64,000 nucleotides of DNA from Planctomycetia bacterium (GTDB lineage Bacteria > Planctomycetota > Planctomycetia > Pirellulales > JACPPG01), in contig JACPPG010000017.1 in NCBI GenBank assembly GCA_016191115.1, positions 1 to 64,000 of the forward strand, written 5' to 3'. The notes below the pieces were generated by a model. It had not been told where the DNA came from. It made no database searches and saw only the letters and a list, made by a program, of their open reading frames with translations. The position numbers and the translations under genes are program-made. Position 1 is the stretch's first letter, and each line of letters begins with the position of its first letter. This document shows, in pieces, positions 33,601 to 43,100 of the stretch.

Positions 33601-33699
33601 TCGCCGGCGTGCGAGCCCCTGCGCGGCCGTGCGGATTTTCAGGCGCTCGTCGCGGAGCTTGGCAAAGACCGTTCGGCCAACAGCGGAACCAAGCCATAA
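30685..33699 (+). CDS. Serine/threonine protein kinase with N-terminal zinc-ribbon-like motif, TM helix and TPR-rich C-terminus
   Basis: CPAGHEW...CPVCG; GRGGMGVVYKARQ...VAIKM; IVHRDLKPANVLM; ISDFGLAKQL; TM AAAAAIGIALLAATILLVGGTIY; TPR-like repeats. Confidence 0.95.
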   Translation: MSQSLRCPAGHEWTPLAGASSSDSGQGPTCPVCGALADTLMLPAHAAVAVAGGVQGAASAPLGGRDRAIGAAGEPLPDSRPGPTEEMGADVTRPTNAAAKTPRTHADEPLPAVPGYEILEVLGRGGMGVVYKARQVSLSRIVAIKMLSGGSRARFRVEAEAIARLQHPNIVQIHEVGEAQGQPYFSQEHIAGGSLADRLDGAPWSAKAAARLVRTLAEAMHFTHSRGIVHRDLKPANVLMADGGTPKISDFGLAKQLESNSGQTATGDIMGSPSYMSPEQASGVTREITAAADVYSLGAILYELVTGRPPFRAETAVDTVLLVLSDEPVAPRRLQPKLPRDLETICLKCLEKSPRNRYASAQELADDLGRFLAGEPIRARPVPLWVRAAKWARRRPAAAAAIGIALLAATILLVGGTIYNVRLNAALARVQREQERRAATLAQAQEVVERLLGDFNQRQLAGLPHAEPVRRELLTAALQFCEEMQRQNPEEPEVRWQLGRAQRQAADLQALLGEPAEAEKSYDRAIGVLQALAAAYPSAKYRRELAGAWENKATLLAQAGRAAEAEAAYRRAADDFEQLAAADPADAAARAQVARVWDNLGVTLLEAGRTEDAQAALDKALAMRRALVAEAPADVERERALATSLNNVGTLWQATGRAAEAVASFREARELFRALNEGTTDNPANRQGLNSATANVAAALAASGNLAAAKTTFAEAIDGWQSLTNDFPAIAEYRSAQAQALSNLGALLEQLDDRDAALAQHARARELCQRLVDDNAAVPAYRELLATSLHRLGDLATRREQFAEADELLSQAIRLRTELADERPHRADGQHQWALVSSSAGRLLMAQHDATKAKFYFHEATEHEGRALKLDPDRGEYQVSLARERASLAEALLELGEIDEAAAVANEIAAGAASDGAEARDAARLLVQCIPLVERYKAAVRPTLAEECGARAVELLRAAVERGDDQARELVTSPACEPLRGRADFQALVAELGKDRSANSGTKP

Positions 33700-33706
33700 G
33701 GTGGCC

Positions 33707-33886
33707 ATGAGCAACGGCTCATTTTTGATCGCAACCATCCGACGAGCCGCCATCCCGCTCGCCCTCTCGGCGGCGATCCTCGCTCTGTTCCCGGCGCGGA
33801 CGCTTGCGGCGCCGGTCGACGACTTGCAGACGCTCATCGCCCGCTACGAGAAGGAGGCGAAGGCCCCACGATCGCACCGGGCATGA
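33707..33886 (+). CDS. 59-aa putative exported peptide or truncated gene remnant
   Basis: MSNGSFLIATIRRAAIPLALSAAILALFPARTLAAPVDDLQTLIARYEKEAKAPRSHRA*; signal peptide then abrupt stop, close behind the kinase. Confidence 0.4.
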   Translation: MSNGSFLIATIRRAAIPLALSAAILALFPARTLAAPVDDLQTLIARYEKEAKAPRSHRA

Positions 33887-34006
33887 TTCTCGTTGACAAG
33901 GTCGGGAAGGAGCGCGGATATTCGAAGGGAAAACGCCAACCGCATCGGGGAGTACACAGCTATTCCGCATTCATCATTCATCATCCAGCGCGTGGGAGAC
34001 TTCAAC

Positions 34007-35272
34007 GTGCGGCAGTTGTTTGCGACGCTTCTCATCGCCTTGGCACCGGACGCGGCATTTGCTGGCGAATCCTGGCCGCAGTTCCGCGGGCCGGATGGGC
34101 AGGGACATGCCGACGCTCGAGGGCTGCCACTCACCTGGAGCGAGACCGAGAACGTCGTGTGGAAAGTGCCCGTCCCCGGGCGCGGTTGGTCGTCGCCCGT
34201 GATCGACCGCGATCAGATCTGGCTCACGACCGCGTTCGACGACGGCCATTCGCTCCGCGCCCTGTGCTGCGATCGCGCCACCGGAAAGACGCTCTTCGAC
34301 ATCGAGGTCTTCCGCGTCGCCGAACCCCAGAAGATCAACGCCAAGAACAGCTATGCCTCGCCCACGCCGGTAATCGAGGGCAACCGGCTGTGGGTCCACT
34401 TCGGCACCTACGGCACCGCCTGCATCGACGGAACGACCGGCAAAATCCTGTGGACCAACCAGGAGCTGCGCCTGGATCACAAGGAAGGGCCGGGCAGCTC
34501 GCCCGTTCTTTGCGGCGATTTGTTGGTACTCACGTGCGACGGGCAGGACGTGCAATTCCTGGCCGCGCTCGACAAGCGCACCGGCCGGAAGGTGTGGAAG
34601 ACCGCGCGATCGGGCGCCAAGAACCCCGACCCCGACTTGTGCAAGGCCTACTCGACGCCCCTTGTCATCTCCGTTGCCGGGCGGCGGCAGATCGTGGGCA
34701 CGGGCGCCGACCGCGGTTACGGCTACGACGCGGCGACCGGCGAGGAGCTATGGCACGTCGACTACCAGGGTTTCTCCAACGTGCCCTGCCCGGTGTTCGC
34801 CGACGGCCTTGTGTTCATCGACACGGGTTACATGAAGCCGCAGTTGTGGGCGATCCGGCCCGACGGCCGCGGCGACGTCACCGACTCGCACGTCCAGTGG
34901 CGCGCCACGGCGCAGGTGCCGGCCAACCCATCGCCGATCGTCATCGGAGAAGAGCTTTACATGGTGAGCGACCAGGGCGTGCTGACGTGCCTGGACGCGC
35001 GCACCGGGCGCGAGCACTATAAGTCGCGGCTGGGCGGCAACTACTCGGCCTCTCCGATCGCGGCCGAGGGGCGGATCTACTTCACGAGCGAAGCGGGCGA
35101 GACGGTCGTCGTCGCGGCGGGCAAGAAATTCCGCGAGCTAGCGCGGAATCAGCTCGACGGCCGCACGCTAGCGTCCGCAGCCGTCGCGGGCCGCGCGATC
35201 TTTCTCCGCACGGAAGCGCATCTCTATCGGATTGAGTCGGCAGCACGGCGTGCCGATGACGCGGCGCAGTGA
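34007..35272 (+). CDS. PQQ-like beta-propeller repeat protein
   Basis: WPQFRGPDGQGHADARGLPLTWSETENVVWKVPVPGRGWSSPVI and repeated ATGKTL/TTGKILW/ATGEELWHV blades. Confidence 0.9.
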   Translation: MRQLFATLLIALAPDAAFAGESWPQFRGPDGQGHADARGLPLTWSETENVVWKVPVPGRGWSSPVIDRDQIWLTTAFDDGHSLRALCCDRATGKTLFDIEVFRVAEPQKINAKNSYASPTPVIEGNRLWVHFGTYGTACIDGTTGKILWTNQELRLDHKEGPGSSPVLCGDLLVLTCDGQDVQFLAALDKRTGRKVWKTARSGAKNPDPDLCKAYSTPLVISVAGRRQIVGTGADRGYGYDAATGEELWHVDYQGFSNVPCPVFADGLVFIDTGYMKPQLWAIRPDGRGDVTDSHVQWRATAQVPANPSPIVIGEELYMVSDQGVLTCLDARTGREHYKSRLGGNYSASPIAAEGRIYFTSEAGETVVVAAGKKFRELARNQLDGRTLASAAVAGRAIFLRTEAHLYRIESAARRADDAAQ

Positions 35273-35362
35273 CCGGCACAGGGGCGACGTGGCAGGTTGC
35301 CGCCATCTGATATTTGCGATTTGAGATTTGAGAGACTTGAAATTTCAGATGCTCCTCGTCCC

Positions 35363-36712
35363 TCACCGCTTCACGTCATAGCACAAAAGTGCATCCTGCT
35401 CGCGCAGGTACAGCTTGCCGCCGGCTACGACGGGGTGCGGCCAGCTTGGTTTCTCAACGCCGGGAATCTCGAACGTGCCCTTGAGCTTGTATCCGTCGGG
35501 CGACGCGTCGATGAGTGCCATGGTGCCGTTTTCGTAGCGGAAGTAGAGCTCACCGTCGGCAAAGACGACGGCGGCCGATCCGCTCCCGGGCCCGCGCCCG
35601 CCGTTCCACCCGATGCGTCCGGTGAGGAACTCGACGCACACGGGAGAGCCGGCCCTGTGGCCGTTGCCGCCATACAAGTAGTCGCCCACGAGCACCAGCC
35701 CACCGTGATGGTTTTGCAGCGTGCGCGCGTCGAGGAAGTAGACCTCCTCGGCGTCGACGCCGTCGGCGGTGCGTTTCAGTTTCAAGAGCGCCGCGCCGGT
35801 CTGGTAGCCGGTCGAGCCGAAGACGTAGTCACCGCGGACGATGGGCGTGGGAATGTTGGCGGTGCGATTGGCCACGCGGTTGTAGCCCCACAAGTAACGC
35901 CCGTCGTCCGCGCGGATGCCGACCAGCCCCTTGCCCATAAGTTGCACGTATTGTCTCACGCCGGCTCCTTCGGAGACGACGATCGACGAGTAGGCCGCGC
36001 CGTCCTTCCCGCTGCCGCCCAGATCGGGCACGCTAGCCGTCCAGATCGTGCGGCCTGTCGTTTTGTCGAGCGCCACCAATGCGGCGTTCGGCCCGCCAGG
36101 CGTGCACACCAGGCGGTCGCCGTCCACGAGCGGCGACTCGCTGTAGCCCCAGTGCGACATCATTTTTCCACCGAAATCGCGGGCGAAGTTTTTCCGCCAG
36201 TGGACGTTGCCGGTCGCGGCGTCTAGGCACACCAGCTCGCCGCCGGTGCCGATAGCATAGAGGCGGCGGCCGTCGATCGTCGGAGTACACCGCGGACCGG
36301 CATACCCACCGCCCTGCCAGGATTTGCCGATCGGCGTAGCCCACAACGCGGCGCCATCCTTCAGGCCCAGCGCGATGACGAATTGCTCGCTGCCGCGGTC
36401 CCCCATGGTGTAGATGCGACCATCGGCGATCGAGATGCTCGAGTACCCTTCCCCCAGCCCACTGGCCTTCCAAGCCAATCGCGGCGGACGGGCGGACCAG
36501 TCGTTGGCGAGACCGGTTTCGGTCGCAACGCCGTCGCGGCTGGGTCCGCGCCATTGCGGCCAGTCGCCCACGCGGATGGCGGGACGGGCCGGGGCCGATC
36601 CGGCGGTCGGAGCGAAGACCTGGAGGCAAAGAAGGCAGACCGCCGACAGTGCGGCCTGAACGTTCCAGGTCCTCACCGTCGCGAATTCCCTACGCCGTTT
36701 ACACTTGCTCAT
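35363..36712 (-). CDS. PQQ-like beta-propeller repeat protein
   Basis: DWPQWRGPSRDGVATETGLANDWSARPPRLAWKASGLGEGYSSISIADGRIYTMG...DAATGNVHWRKNF. Confidence 0.9.
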   Translation of the reverse strand: MSKCKRRREFATVRTWNVQAALSAVCLLCLQVFAPTAGSAPARPAIRVGDWPQWRGPSRDGVATETGLANDWSARPPRLAWKASGLGEGYSSISIADGRIYTMGDRGSEQFVIALGLKDGAALWATPIGKSWQGGGYAGPRCTPTIDGRRLYAIGTGGELVCLDAATGNVHWRKNFARDFGGKMMSHWGYSESPLVDGDRLVCTPGGPNAALVALDKTTGRTIWTASVPDLGGSGKDGAAYSSIVVSEGAGVRQYVQLMGKGLVGIRADDGRYLWGYNRVANRTANIPTPIVRGDYVFGSTGYQTGAALLKLKRTADGVDAEEVYFLDARTLQNHHGGLVLVGDYLYGGNGHRAGSPVCVEFLTGRIGWNGGRGPGSGSAAVVFADGELYFRYENGTMALIDASPDGYKLKGTFEIPGVEKPSWPHPVVAGGKLYLREQDALLCYDVKR

Positions 36713-36893
36713 CGTGGTCGGATCTCCTTCGGAGGACTCGATTGGCGGCTGCCCCGGCAAGTGTCGCCTGACGCCTTGCCGACGGTCAATCCACCTAAAG
36801 CGCGCCGGTTCCGCGCCGCGCGTGCGCTCGGATAGCCCGGGAGTCCTTTTTCAAACCCCGCGCGGGCCGTACAAGTGTCGGCCAATCCGGCTA

Positions 36894-37017
36894 CGGGAGA
36901 GCTGCAAAGTCCGGGGTCTGGCTCATTTTTCGGCGCACGCGGTTCTCAATTCTTCCGAAGGACCTTCGGCCGAAAAATGTGCCTGACCCCCTCTCCCAGG
37001 ACTTTGCAGTTCTCCTG
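36894..37017. mobile_element. MITE-like family 2, copy 1 (124 bp) with 11-bp target duplication
   Basis: Foldback CGGGAGAGCTGCAAAGTCCGGGGTCTGGCTCATTTTTCGGC...GCCGAAAAATGTGCCTGACCCC...GACTTTGCAGTTCTCCTG; flanked by CAATCCGGCTA at 36883-36893 and 37018-37028. Confidence 0.88.
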
Positions 37018-37028
37018 CAATCCGGCTA

Positions 37029-37185
37029 CAGGGCCATCCTGTTTTTCAAAATGGCGAGGCGGGAAAATGGGACTGGCTCCGAGCATAAACAGCGCAAGCC
37101 CTTTCAGACCAACGTTTCGTCTCGGTGCCTGTCCCACCTTCCCGCCGGTGCGCCGCCGGCAAGCTTGAATCTGTGAACGGCCCTG
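37029..37185. mobile_element. MITE-like family 1, copy 3 (intact, 157 bp) with 10-bp target duplication
   Basis: CAGGGCCATCCTG...GAACGGCCCTG; flanked by AATCCGGCTA at 37019-37028 and 37186-37195. Confidence 0.92.
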
Positions 37186-37297
37186 AATCCGGCTATCCGC
37201 GCGTTGCAACTGTTCACCCCCTGGTGGTATACTCAGCCTGCTATTTTTAGGCCATTCTCTACGGCTTGGCGGCCCTTCCTGAATCAAGGAGAGAGAG

Positions 37298-39157
37298 ATG
37301 TTGCGCCTGGCGATTTGCGGAGTCGTGGCATGGGGTCTGGTCGTCGCTAGTTCGGCCGCCTTCGCGGCGGACGCAGTCAAGGATGCATCGGCCGCCCAGG
37401 TCGCGCCGGTGGCGATCGGCGGCCAGGTCGCGGACGTCACGTTCAAGGACATCCGCTACGCGGCGCACAATCTCAAGGACTTCGGCGAGAAGAAGGCGTA
37501 CGTCGTGGTCTTCACCACGCTCGACTGCCCGGTCGTGAAGCGCTACCTGCCGCGCGTCGTCGAGCTGGAAAAAGCCTATCGCAACCGCGACGTGCAATTC
37601 GTGTCGATGAACGTCGGCCCGAATGACCCGATGGTCGAAGTCGCCTACCAGGCGCTGCAGGTCGACGCGGAGTTCCCCTTCTGCAAGGATTTCGACGGCG
37701 ACGTGGCCCGCGCCATGGGCGCCGACCGCACGCCGCAGGTCGTCGTGCTCGACGGCGATCGCAAGCTGCGCTACCGCGGGCGGATCGATAGCCAGTTCCG
37801 CGTCGGCGGTGTGAAGCCCGACACGGGCCGCGAGGACCTTAAGGAAGCGATCGAGGACGTTCTGGCCGGCCGCGAGGTGAAGGTCGCCGAGACGCCGGTC
37901 GACGGCTGCCCGATCACATTCGCGAAGGTGACGCCGCCGGCCAAGCCGGTGACGTTTGCCGAGGACGTGGCGGCGGTGCTGCAGAAGAATTGCCAGGAAT
38001 GCCACCGCCCGAACGCCGAAGGCCCGTTCGCGCTGTTGAGCTACGAGGACGCGGTCGACCATGCCGAGACGATCGCGGAAGTGGTTAAGGAGCAGCGGAT
38101 GCCGCCGCTTTACGCCAGCCGGCAGCACGGCGATTTCGTTAACCTGCGCGGCCTGTCGCCCGAGGAGCGGACGTTGATCCTGAACTGGGTAGCCGGCGGC
38201 CGACAGCAGGGCGATCTCGCCAAGATGCCCCCCACGCCCAAATGGCCCGACAATCGCTGGCTGATCGGCGAGCCGGACCTGGTCGTTCAGATGCCCAACC
38301 GCGTCGAGCTGCCGGCCACGGGCTACGTGAAGTACAAGTACGTGGTGCTCCCGCACCGCTTTGAGGAAGACACGTGGATCACCGCCTGCCAAATCCTGCC
38401 GGAGAACAAGAGCGCCTTGCACCACTGCAACATGGCGTACATCGACCCGATCAAGGGCAAGTACTCCGATGCCCAGTTCATCACCGGCCAGGTGCCCGGC
38501 GGCATTCCCATGATTCTCGACAAGGGCGTCGGCTTCATGATTCCCAAGGGGAACGTGCTGGTGCTGCAAATCCACTACGTGACGACGGGCGAGCCAACCA
38601 CGGACCAGTCGAGCGTGGGCTTTGTGTTTGCCAAGGAGCCGATCAAGAAGCAGCTCAAGCACTTCCGCTGCCACAACGGCACGTTCGCCATCCCGCCGGG
38701 CGACGGGGCGCACCTGGTCGAGGCCAAGCGGACGTTCGCCAAGGATTCGACGCTGGTCGGCATGTTCAGCCACATGCACCTGCGCGGCAAGGACATGATC
38801 TTCAACGCCATCTATCCGGGCGGCGAAAAAGAGACGCTGCTGGCCGTGCCCAATTACAGCTTCGACTGGCAGATGTCGTACGTGTGGCGGCCAGGCGCCA
38901 AGAAGTTCCCGAAGGACACGGTGGTCGACGTCACGGCCCACTTCGACAACTCGTCGTTCAACCCCTACAACCCCGATCCCACCGTGACGGTGAAGGAAGG
39001 GGACCAGACGTTCGAGGAAATGATGTACGGTTTCGTCTTCTACACCGAGGACGACGAGAACCTGAACATCGCCGTCGACCCGAAAACGGGTCACGAAATT
39101 CATGCCGGCAAGGAAGCGTCGAACAAACCGGCAGCCGCCGCACAGGCGGGTGGGTAG
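37298..39157 (+). CDS. Secreted redoxin + cytochrome-c-like (CxxCH) + copper type II ascorbate-dependent monooxygenase-like fusion
   Basis: VVFTTLDCPVVKRYLPRVVELEKAY; CQECHRPNAEGPFALLSY; SALHHCNMAY; MFSHMHLRGKDM; YSFDWQMSY. Confidence 0.85.
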   Translation: MLRLAICGVVAWGLVVASSAAFAADAVKDASAAQVAPVAIGGQVADVTFKDIRYAAHNLKDFGEKKAYVVVFTTLDCPVVKRYLPRVVELEKAYRNRDVQFVSMNVGPNDPMVEVAYQALQVDAEFPFCKDFDGDVARAMGADRTPQVVVLDGDRKLRYRGRIDSQFRVGGVKPDTGREDLKEAIEDVLAGREVKVAETPVDGCPITFAKVTPPAKPVTFAEDVAAVLQKNCQECHRPNAEGPFALLSYEDAVDHAETIAEVVKEQRMPPLYASRQHGDFVNLRGLSPEERTLILNWVAGGRQQGDLAKMPPTPKWPDNRWLIGEPDLVVQMPNRVELPATGYVKYKYVVLPHRFEEDTWITACQILPENKSALHHCNMAYIDPIKGKYSDAQFITGQVPGGIPMILDKGVGFMIPKGNVLVLQIHYVTTGEPTTDQSSVGFVFAKEPIKKQLKHFRCHNGTFAIPPGDGAHLVEAKRTFAKDSTLVGMFSHMHLRGKDMIFNAIYPGGEKETLLAVPNYSFDWQMSYVWRPGAKKFPKDTVVDVTAHFDNSSFNPYNPDPTVTVKEGDQTFEEMMYGFVFYTEDDENLNIAVDPKTGHEIHAGKEASNKPAAAAQAGG

Positions 39158-39336
39158 AAATCCTTTTGGGCGAGGGGCGCTGCCGCAATTCAGTCCGCCT
39201 CTTCGGCAAGGCACTGGGGTCGCGTCGTTCCCAAGGCGCCTCCGCGCATCGTGTGCTGACGGGCCGCCCCTAAGCTGGCAATAAGACCGCGGATTCTTGG
39301 ATTCTTCAAAACCCACCATGTTGGGGAGGACGACTA

Positions 39337-40146
39337 ATGAGATCGAGCACCTTTGCCGCGTTGACTCTTCTCGTCGCGCTGGCCGGCAACTCCCAGGCTT
39401 CCGAGCTGGTCGTCATGGGCGTCAATCTCAATGGCCCTGCCCCCGACGGGCAGAAGGTCTACACGATCGGTGTCGACACGCAAGGCCTCGCCGGCCTCTT
39501 GGAAATCAGAGGGCTGAAGTTTGTCGGCACTGGCGCCGGCGGCAGCCCCAAGCAGAGCAATTTCGAGGCCCCCTCCGTCGCCGCCTACAACCCACAGAAT
39601 CGTCAGGACGTAGAGGTGTTCGCCGAAGTCTGGGGCGAGGTGGATTTTAAGCAGTTCGACAGTTGGTGGTATGCCTCGGGAAGCGGGCTACTCCAAACTA
39701 GGAAAGGTCAACTGATCACGACCGACCCGATCGTGGGCCCGACTGGACAGCTTTGGCTGCCACAGGCCTTTGGCATCATCGGCGGTGACGGCCCTGCGCC
39801 CGGTTTCGGCAGTGGTCTCGACATGGGTATGTACGCCGTTTTCGGCTCATTCTCCGCCTCCTCGCCGGCGGGAATCTATCCCTTGCTACAGGTTCGCACT
39901 AGCGGCGACCTACTGGTGGGCTTTGCGGCGGACACCAAGCTGTCGGTGCAGGCCGATCAAGGCGAAGTGGCCACCAACGTGCTCGGCGGGCCGCAAGACG
40001 TCAATCCGTACGCCGTCCTTCGCTTCAACGAAGACCGCATCGTCCCCGAGCCATCGACCTACGCCCTGGCGGCGATAGCCTTGACCGGGCTATTGGCGTT
40101 CGGGCGCCGTTTTCGTCACAGGCGGATACCGCGCGCCGTTCGATAG
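39337..40146 (+). CDS. PEP-CTERM sorting domain protein
   Basis: Signal peptide; VPEPSTYALAAIALTGLLAFGRRFRHRR tail. Confidence 0.85.
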   Translation: MRSSTFAALTLLVALAGNSQASELVVMGVNLNGPAPDGQKVYTIGVDTQGLAGLLEIRGLKFVGTGAGGSPKQSNFEAPSVAAYNPQNRQDVEVFAEVWGEVDFKQFDSWWYASGSGLLQTRKGQLITTDPIVGPTGQLWLPQAFGIIGGDGPAPGFGSGLDMGMYAVFGSFSASSPAGIYPLLQVRTSGDLLVGFAADTKLSVQADQGEVATNVLGGPQDVNPYAVLRFNEDRIVPEPSTYALAAIALTGLLAFGRRFRHRRIPRAVR

Positions 40147-40149
40147 CAC

Positions 40150-43100
40150 CTACTTCGCCCGCGGCGTGAGCGTTTTCAAGTACGCCTGCAGGTCCACGAG
40201 CTCGCCGTCCGTGGCCGCGTTCAAGAGGCCGGTCGGCATCAGCGACTGTTGCGACGGTTGCGTGCCGGCCACCTCATCGCCGGTGACGCGGACCGTCGTG
40301 TCGGCGTCGGTCTGTAGCAAGAGGCCGTCGGTGGACTCGTACACCACCAGGCCGTGATAGATGCGGCCGCCGCGGGTCGTGACCATCGTCGTGCGGTAAA
40401 GCGGCGAGACGTCGCGGCTGGGATCGATAATGGCCGCGAACAAATCCTCGCGCGAGAAACGGTCGGCGGCGCCGGCCAGGTCCGGCCCCAGCCGCCCCGC
40501 CGCGGCGTGGCAGCGGCTGCACGTGAATTTCTCGAACGCGCGGCGGCCGCGGGCCGCGTCCCCGGCGGCCCAATCGAGCTTTGCCAGCCGGTCGCGCCAC
40601 GCCGCGCCGTCGCCGGCGGCAGCGCCAAAACCGCTCTGCCGCGCCGCCTCGGCCGGATACTGCTCGGCAAACCAATTGAACCATGGCCGATACGCCGCCG
40701 CGAGATCGGTGTCGCTGCCCTCCGCCACGTCGATCCGCCGGCCGCTCCAGTGCGTCAGAAGAGCCGCTAGCGCCGCGCGGACGTCCCGCTCCTTGGGCGC
40801 CGTGCAGTACCGCCGCAGCGCCGCCACCGCCGCCGCGACATCCGCCGGCGACGATTCCGAGGGCAGCTTCACGAGCGCCCCGGCCGCGTCGAGCACGGTC
40901 CGCGAGGCCGGCCAGGCAAGCGATTCGACGAACCGCCCGCGATCCACGGCTTGCGACCGCCGCGCAAGGCGGGCCACGATCGCTTCGCGCAACGCATAGT
41001 CCTCCCACCGCTCGCGCAGCCGCGGCAGGATCTCATCATCCGGCAGCGCCGCCAGCACGCCCACCAGCTCGGCGGTCCACGCGGCGCCGCCGTCCGCATC
41101 GACAGCAGCGCTGGCGAGCAATTTTCTCGCGGCCTTCTCGCGCACCGCCTTCGGCATGGCCGCCGCAAATAGCGCATGAGCCGGCGTCCCGAACTTCGGA
41201 TCATTCACAAGCGCCTCGGCCAGGCCTGGGTCGGCGGCGCAAAGCTGCTCGAAAAGCTCGCTGACGCGGAGCGGCCAGTTCCGGTCCGTCGTCACGTGTG
41301 CCGCCTCGAACCGGTCGTGCAGCCGCGCGAGCGTCCCGGCGACCTGCGTTGTCAACTCGGCACGGCGGGGCGCAGGCAGCCTGGAAAGGACGATCAAAAA
41401 ATGCACGTCGTCGAAGGGCGACTGTGAGTCCGCCCGCCGCGCCGCGATCGCCTCGACCGCCTCCGGCAGGTCCGTGCCGAGCATCGCCAAAAGCCGTGCC
41501 GCTTCGCGGGCAAGCTCGGGCTGGGCGGCCGGCAGTCGCGCGGTCACCCGCTCGGCGATCACTCGCCGCAGGGCGGCATCGACCGCCTCGACGTTGTTGC
41601 CGGCGTAGCCGCTGTAAACTTCGGCCTGGCCAGGCTGGACGCGCAAGTCCCCCAGCGCGATCTGCAGCAGTCGGATCGCCTCGAGCCGAGCGCTCGCGTC
41701 GTCGTTACGGTCCAGCGCGTCGAGACAGGCGTGCACATGCCGACTCGTCGTTGTGGCGTCCGAGTCGCCGATCGGGCCATCGATCCACAGCCGCGCGAGC
41801 ACGATGCGCGGCGAGGCAGCAACGTCGAGCGTGCCGATCGCGCCGACGAAATCGTCATGGCCGGGCCCTCGCGCCGCGGCGATCGTGGCGGCACGAACCC
41901 GGCGGCAGTCGCTCGCCAGTGCCCGTGGCCAGTCCGGCCCGGCCGCCGCGTCAGCGAATTCCCACTTCGGTAGTGCGGCAAGCGCCTCCCATGCCGCGCG
42001 CTCGACCCGCGCGTCGCCGGCGCGGGTCAAGTCGGCCAAAATTTGCTGCCCCCGCGCTTGCGCCGGATGCCGTGAGATCGACCACGCGACGCGGGCCGAA
42101 AGCCGCGGCCGCCCGAGCGCGATCGCCCACTCGGCCACGTCCGGCGGCACGCCGTCGAATAGCTCGGTCAACACCTCGACCGCGCGGATTTGCCGCGCGC
42201 ATGCCTGGCGTTCGTCGGTTGTCGCGGCGGCCAGCGCTTCGCGCCCCAGCCGGCGCGCAAGCGGCACCCACCGCGCCCGCGACCAGCTCGAAAGCGGCTG
42301 GTCGGCATCGAGCACGGCATCGATCGCGGCCGCCTGTTCGACTTTCGGTGCCGGCTTCTCGTACCGGATTCGGAATACGCTCCCCCGCGTGCCGCGCCCA
42401 CCCACGGCCACGAACAAATCGCCTTCCGGTCCAACCGCCAGGTCGACCGGGGCGAATCCGACGTCGCCGGTGGTTTGCAAGAAAGTCTCCACGCTGCCCG
42501 ACAGAGTTGCCCCATCCTCAACGAGCGGCAGAAAGTACACGCGGCCGAACGTCCAGCACGCCGTGAACAATCCCTGGCGATAACGCGCGGGGAACTGGCG
42601 ATGCCGATACACGATTCCACCGGTGGGCGAGCCGCGGCCGATCTCCACGGCCCGCTCGACATTGTCGAAGAACGAGGCCGGCCGGTTCCAGCTTCGCTGC
42701 CACCCTTGCAGGAGCCAGCCGTGCTCCATGCCCGCCGCCACGTCGAACAGCCGATTCGGCGCATACCACGGCAGCCCGTGGTCGCGCTCGCCATCGGCGT
42801 CGACCAGCAGCAAACGCCCGTCGGCGGTGAAATCGGCGTCGTACGGATTGCGGAAGCCGTGGGCCAGCACGTCGGTCTCGCGCAGGTCGGGCGAGATCCG
42901 CACGACGGCGCCGCACCTTGGCTCCTTCACCGGCGAGCCGGGGCGGGCGGCGTGCGCCGCCGACACGCCGGCGTCGTTCCCGCAAATTACGTAGTACCAG
43001 CCGTCCGGCCCGCGCAGCACGCCGTTGGCGCCGTGCTCGGGATGCCGCAAATGGGCGATAATCTCGCCGGTGTCGTCGGCCACGTCGTCGCCGTCGGAAT

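Noticed and set aside
37259-39319. 686-aa antisense ORF opposite the redoxin fusion gene
   Set aside because: Mirror-frame ORF typical of high-GC coding DNA; no recognisable domains, while the + strand frame has clear motifs.
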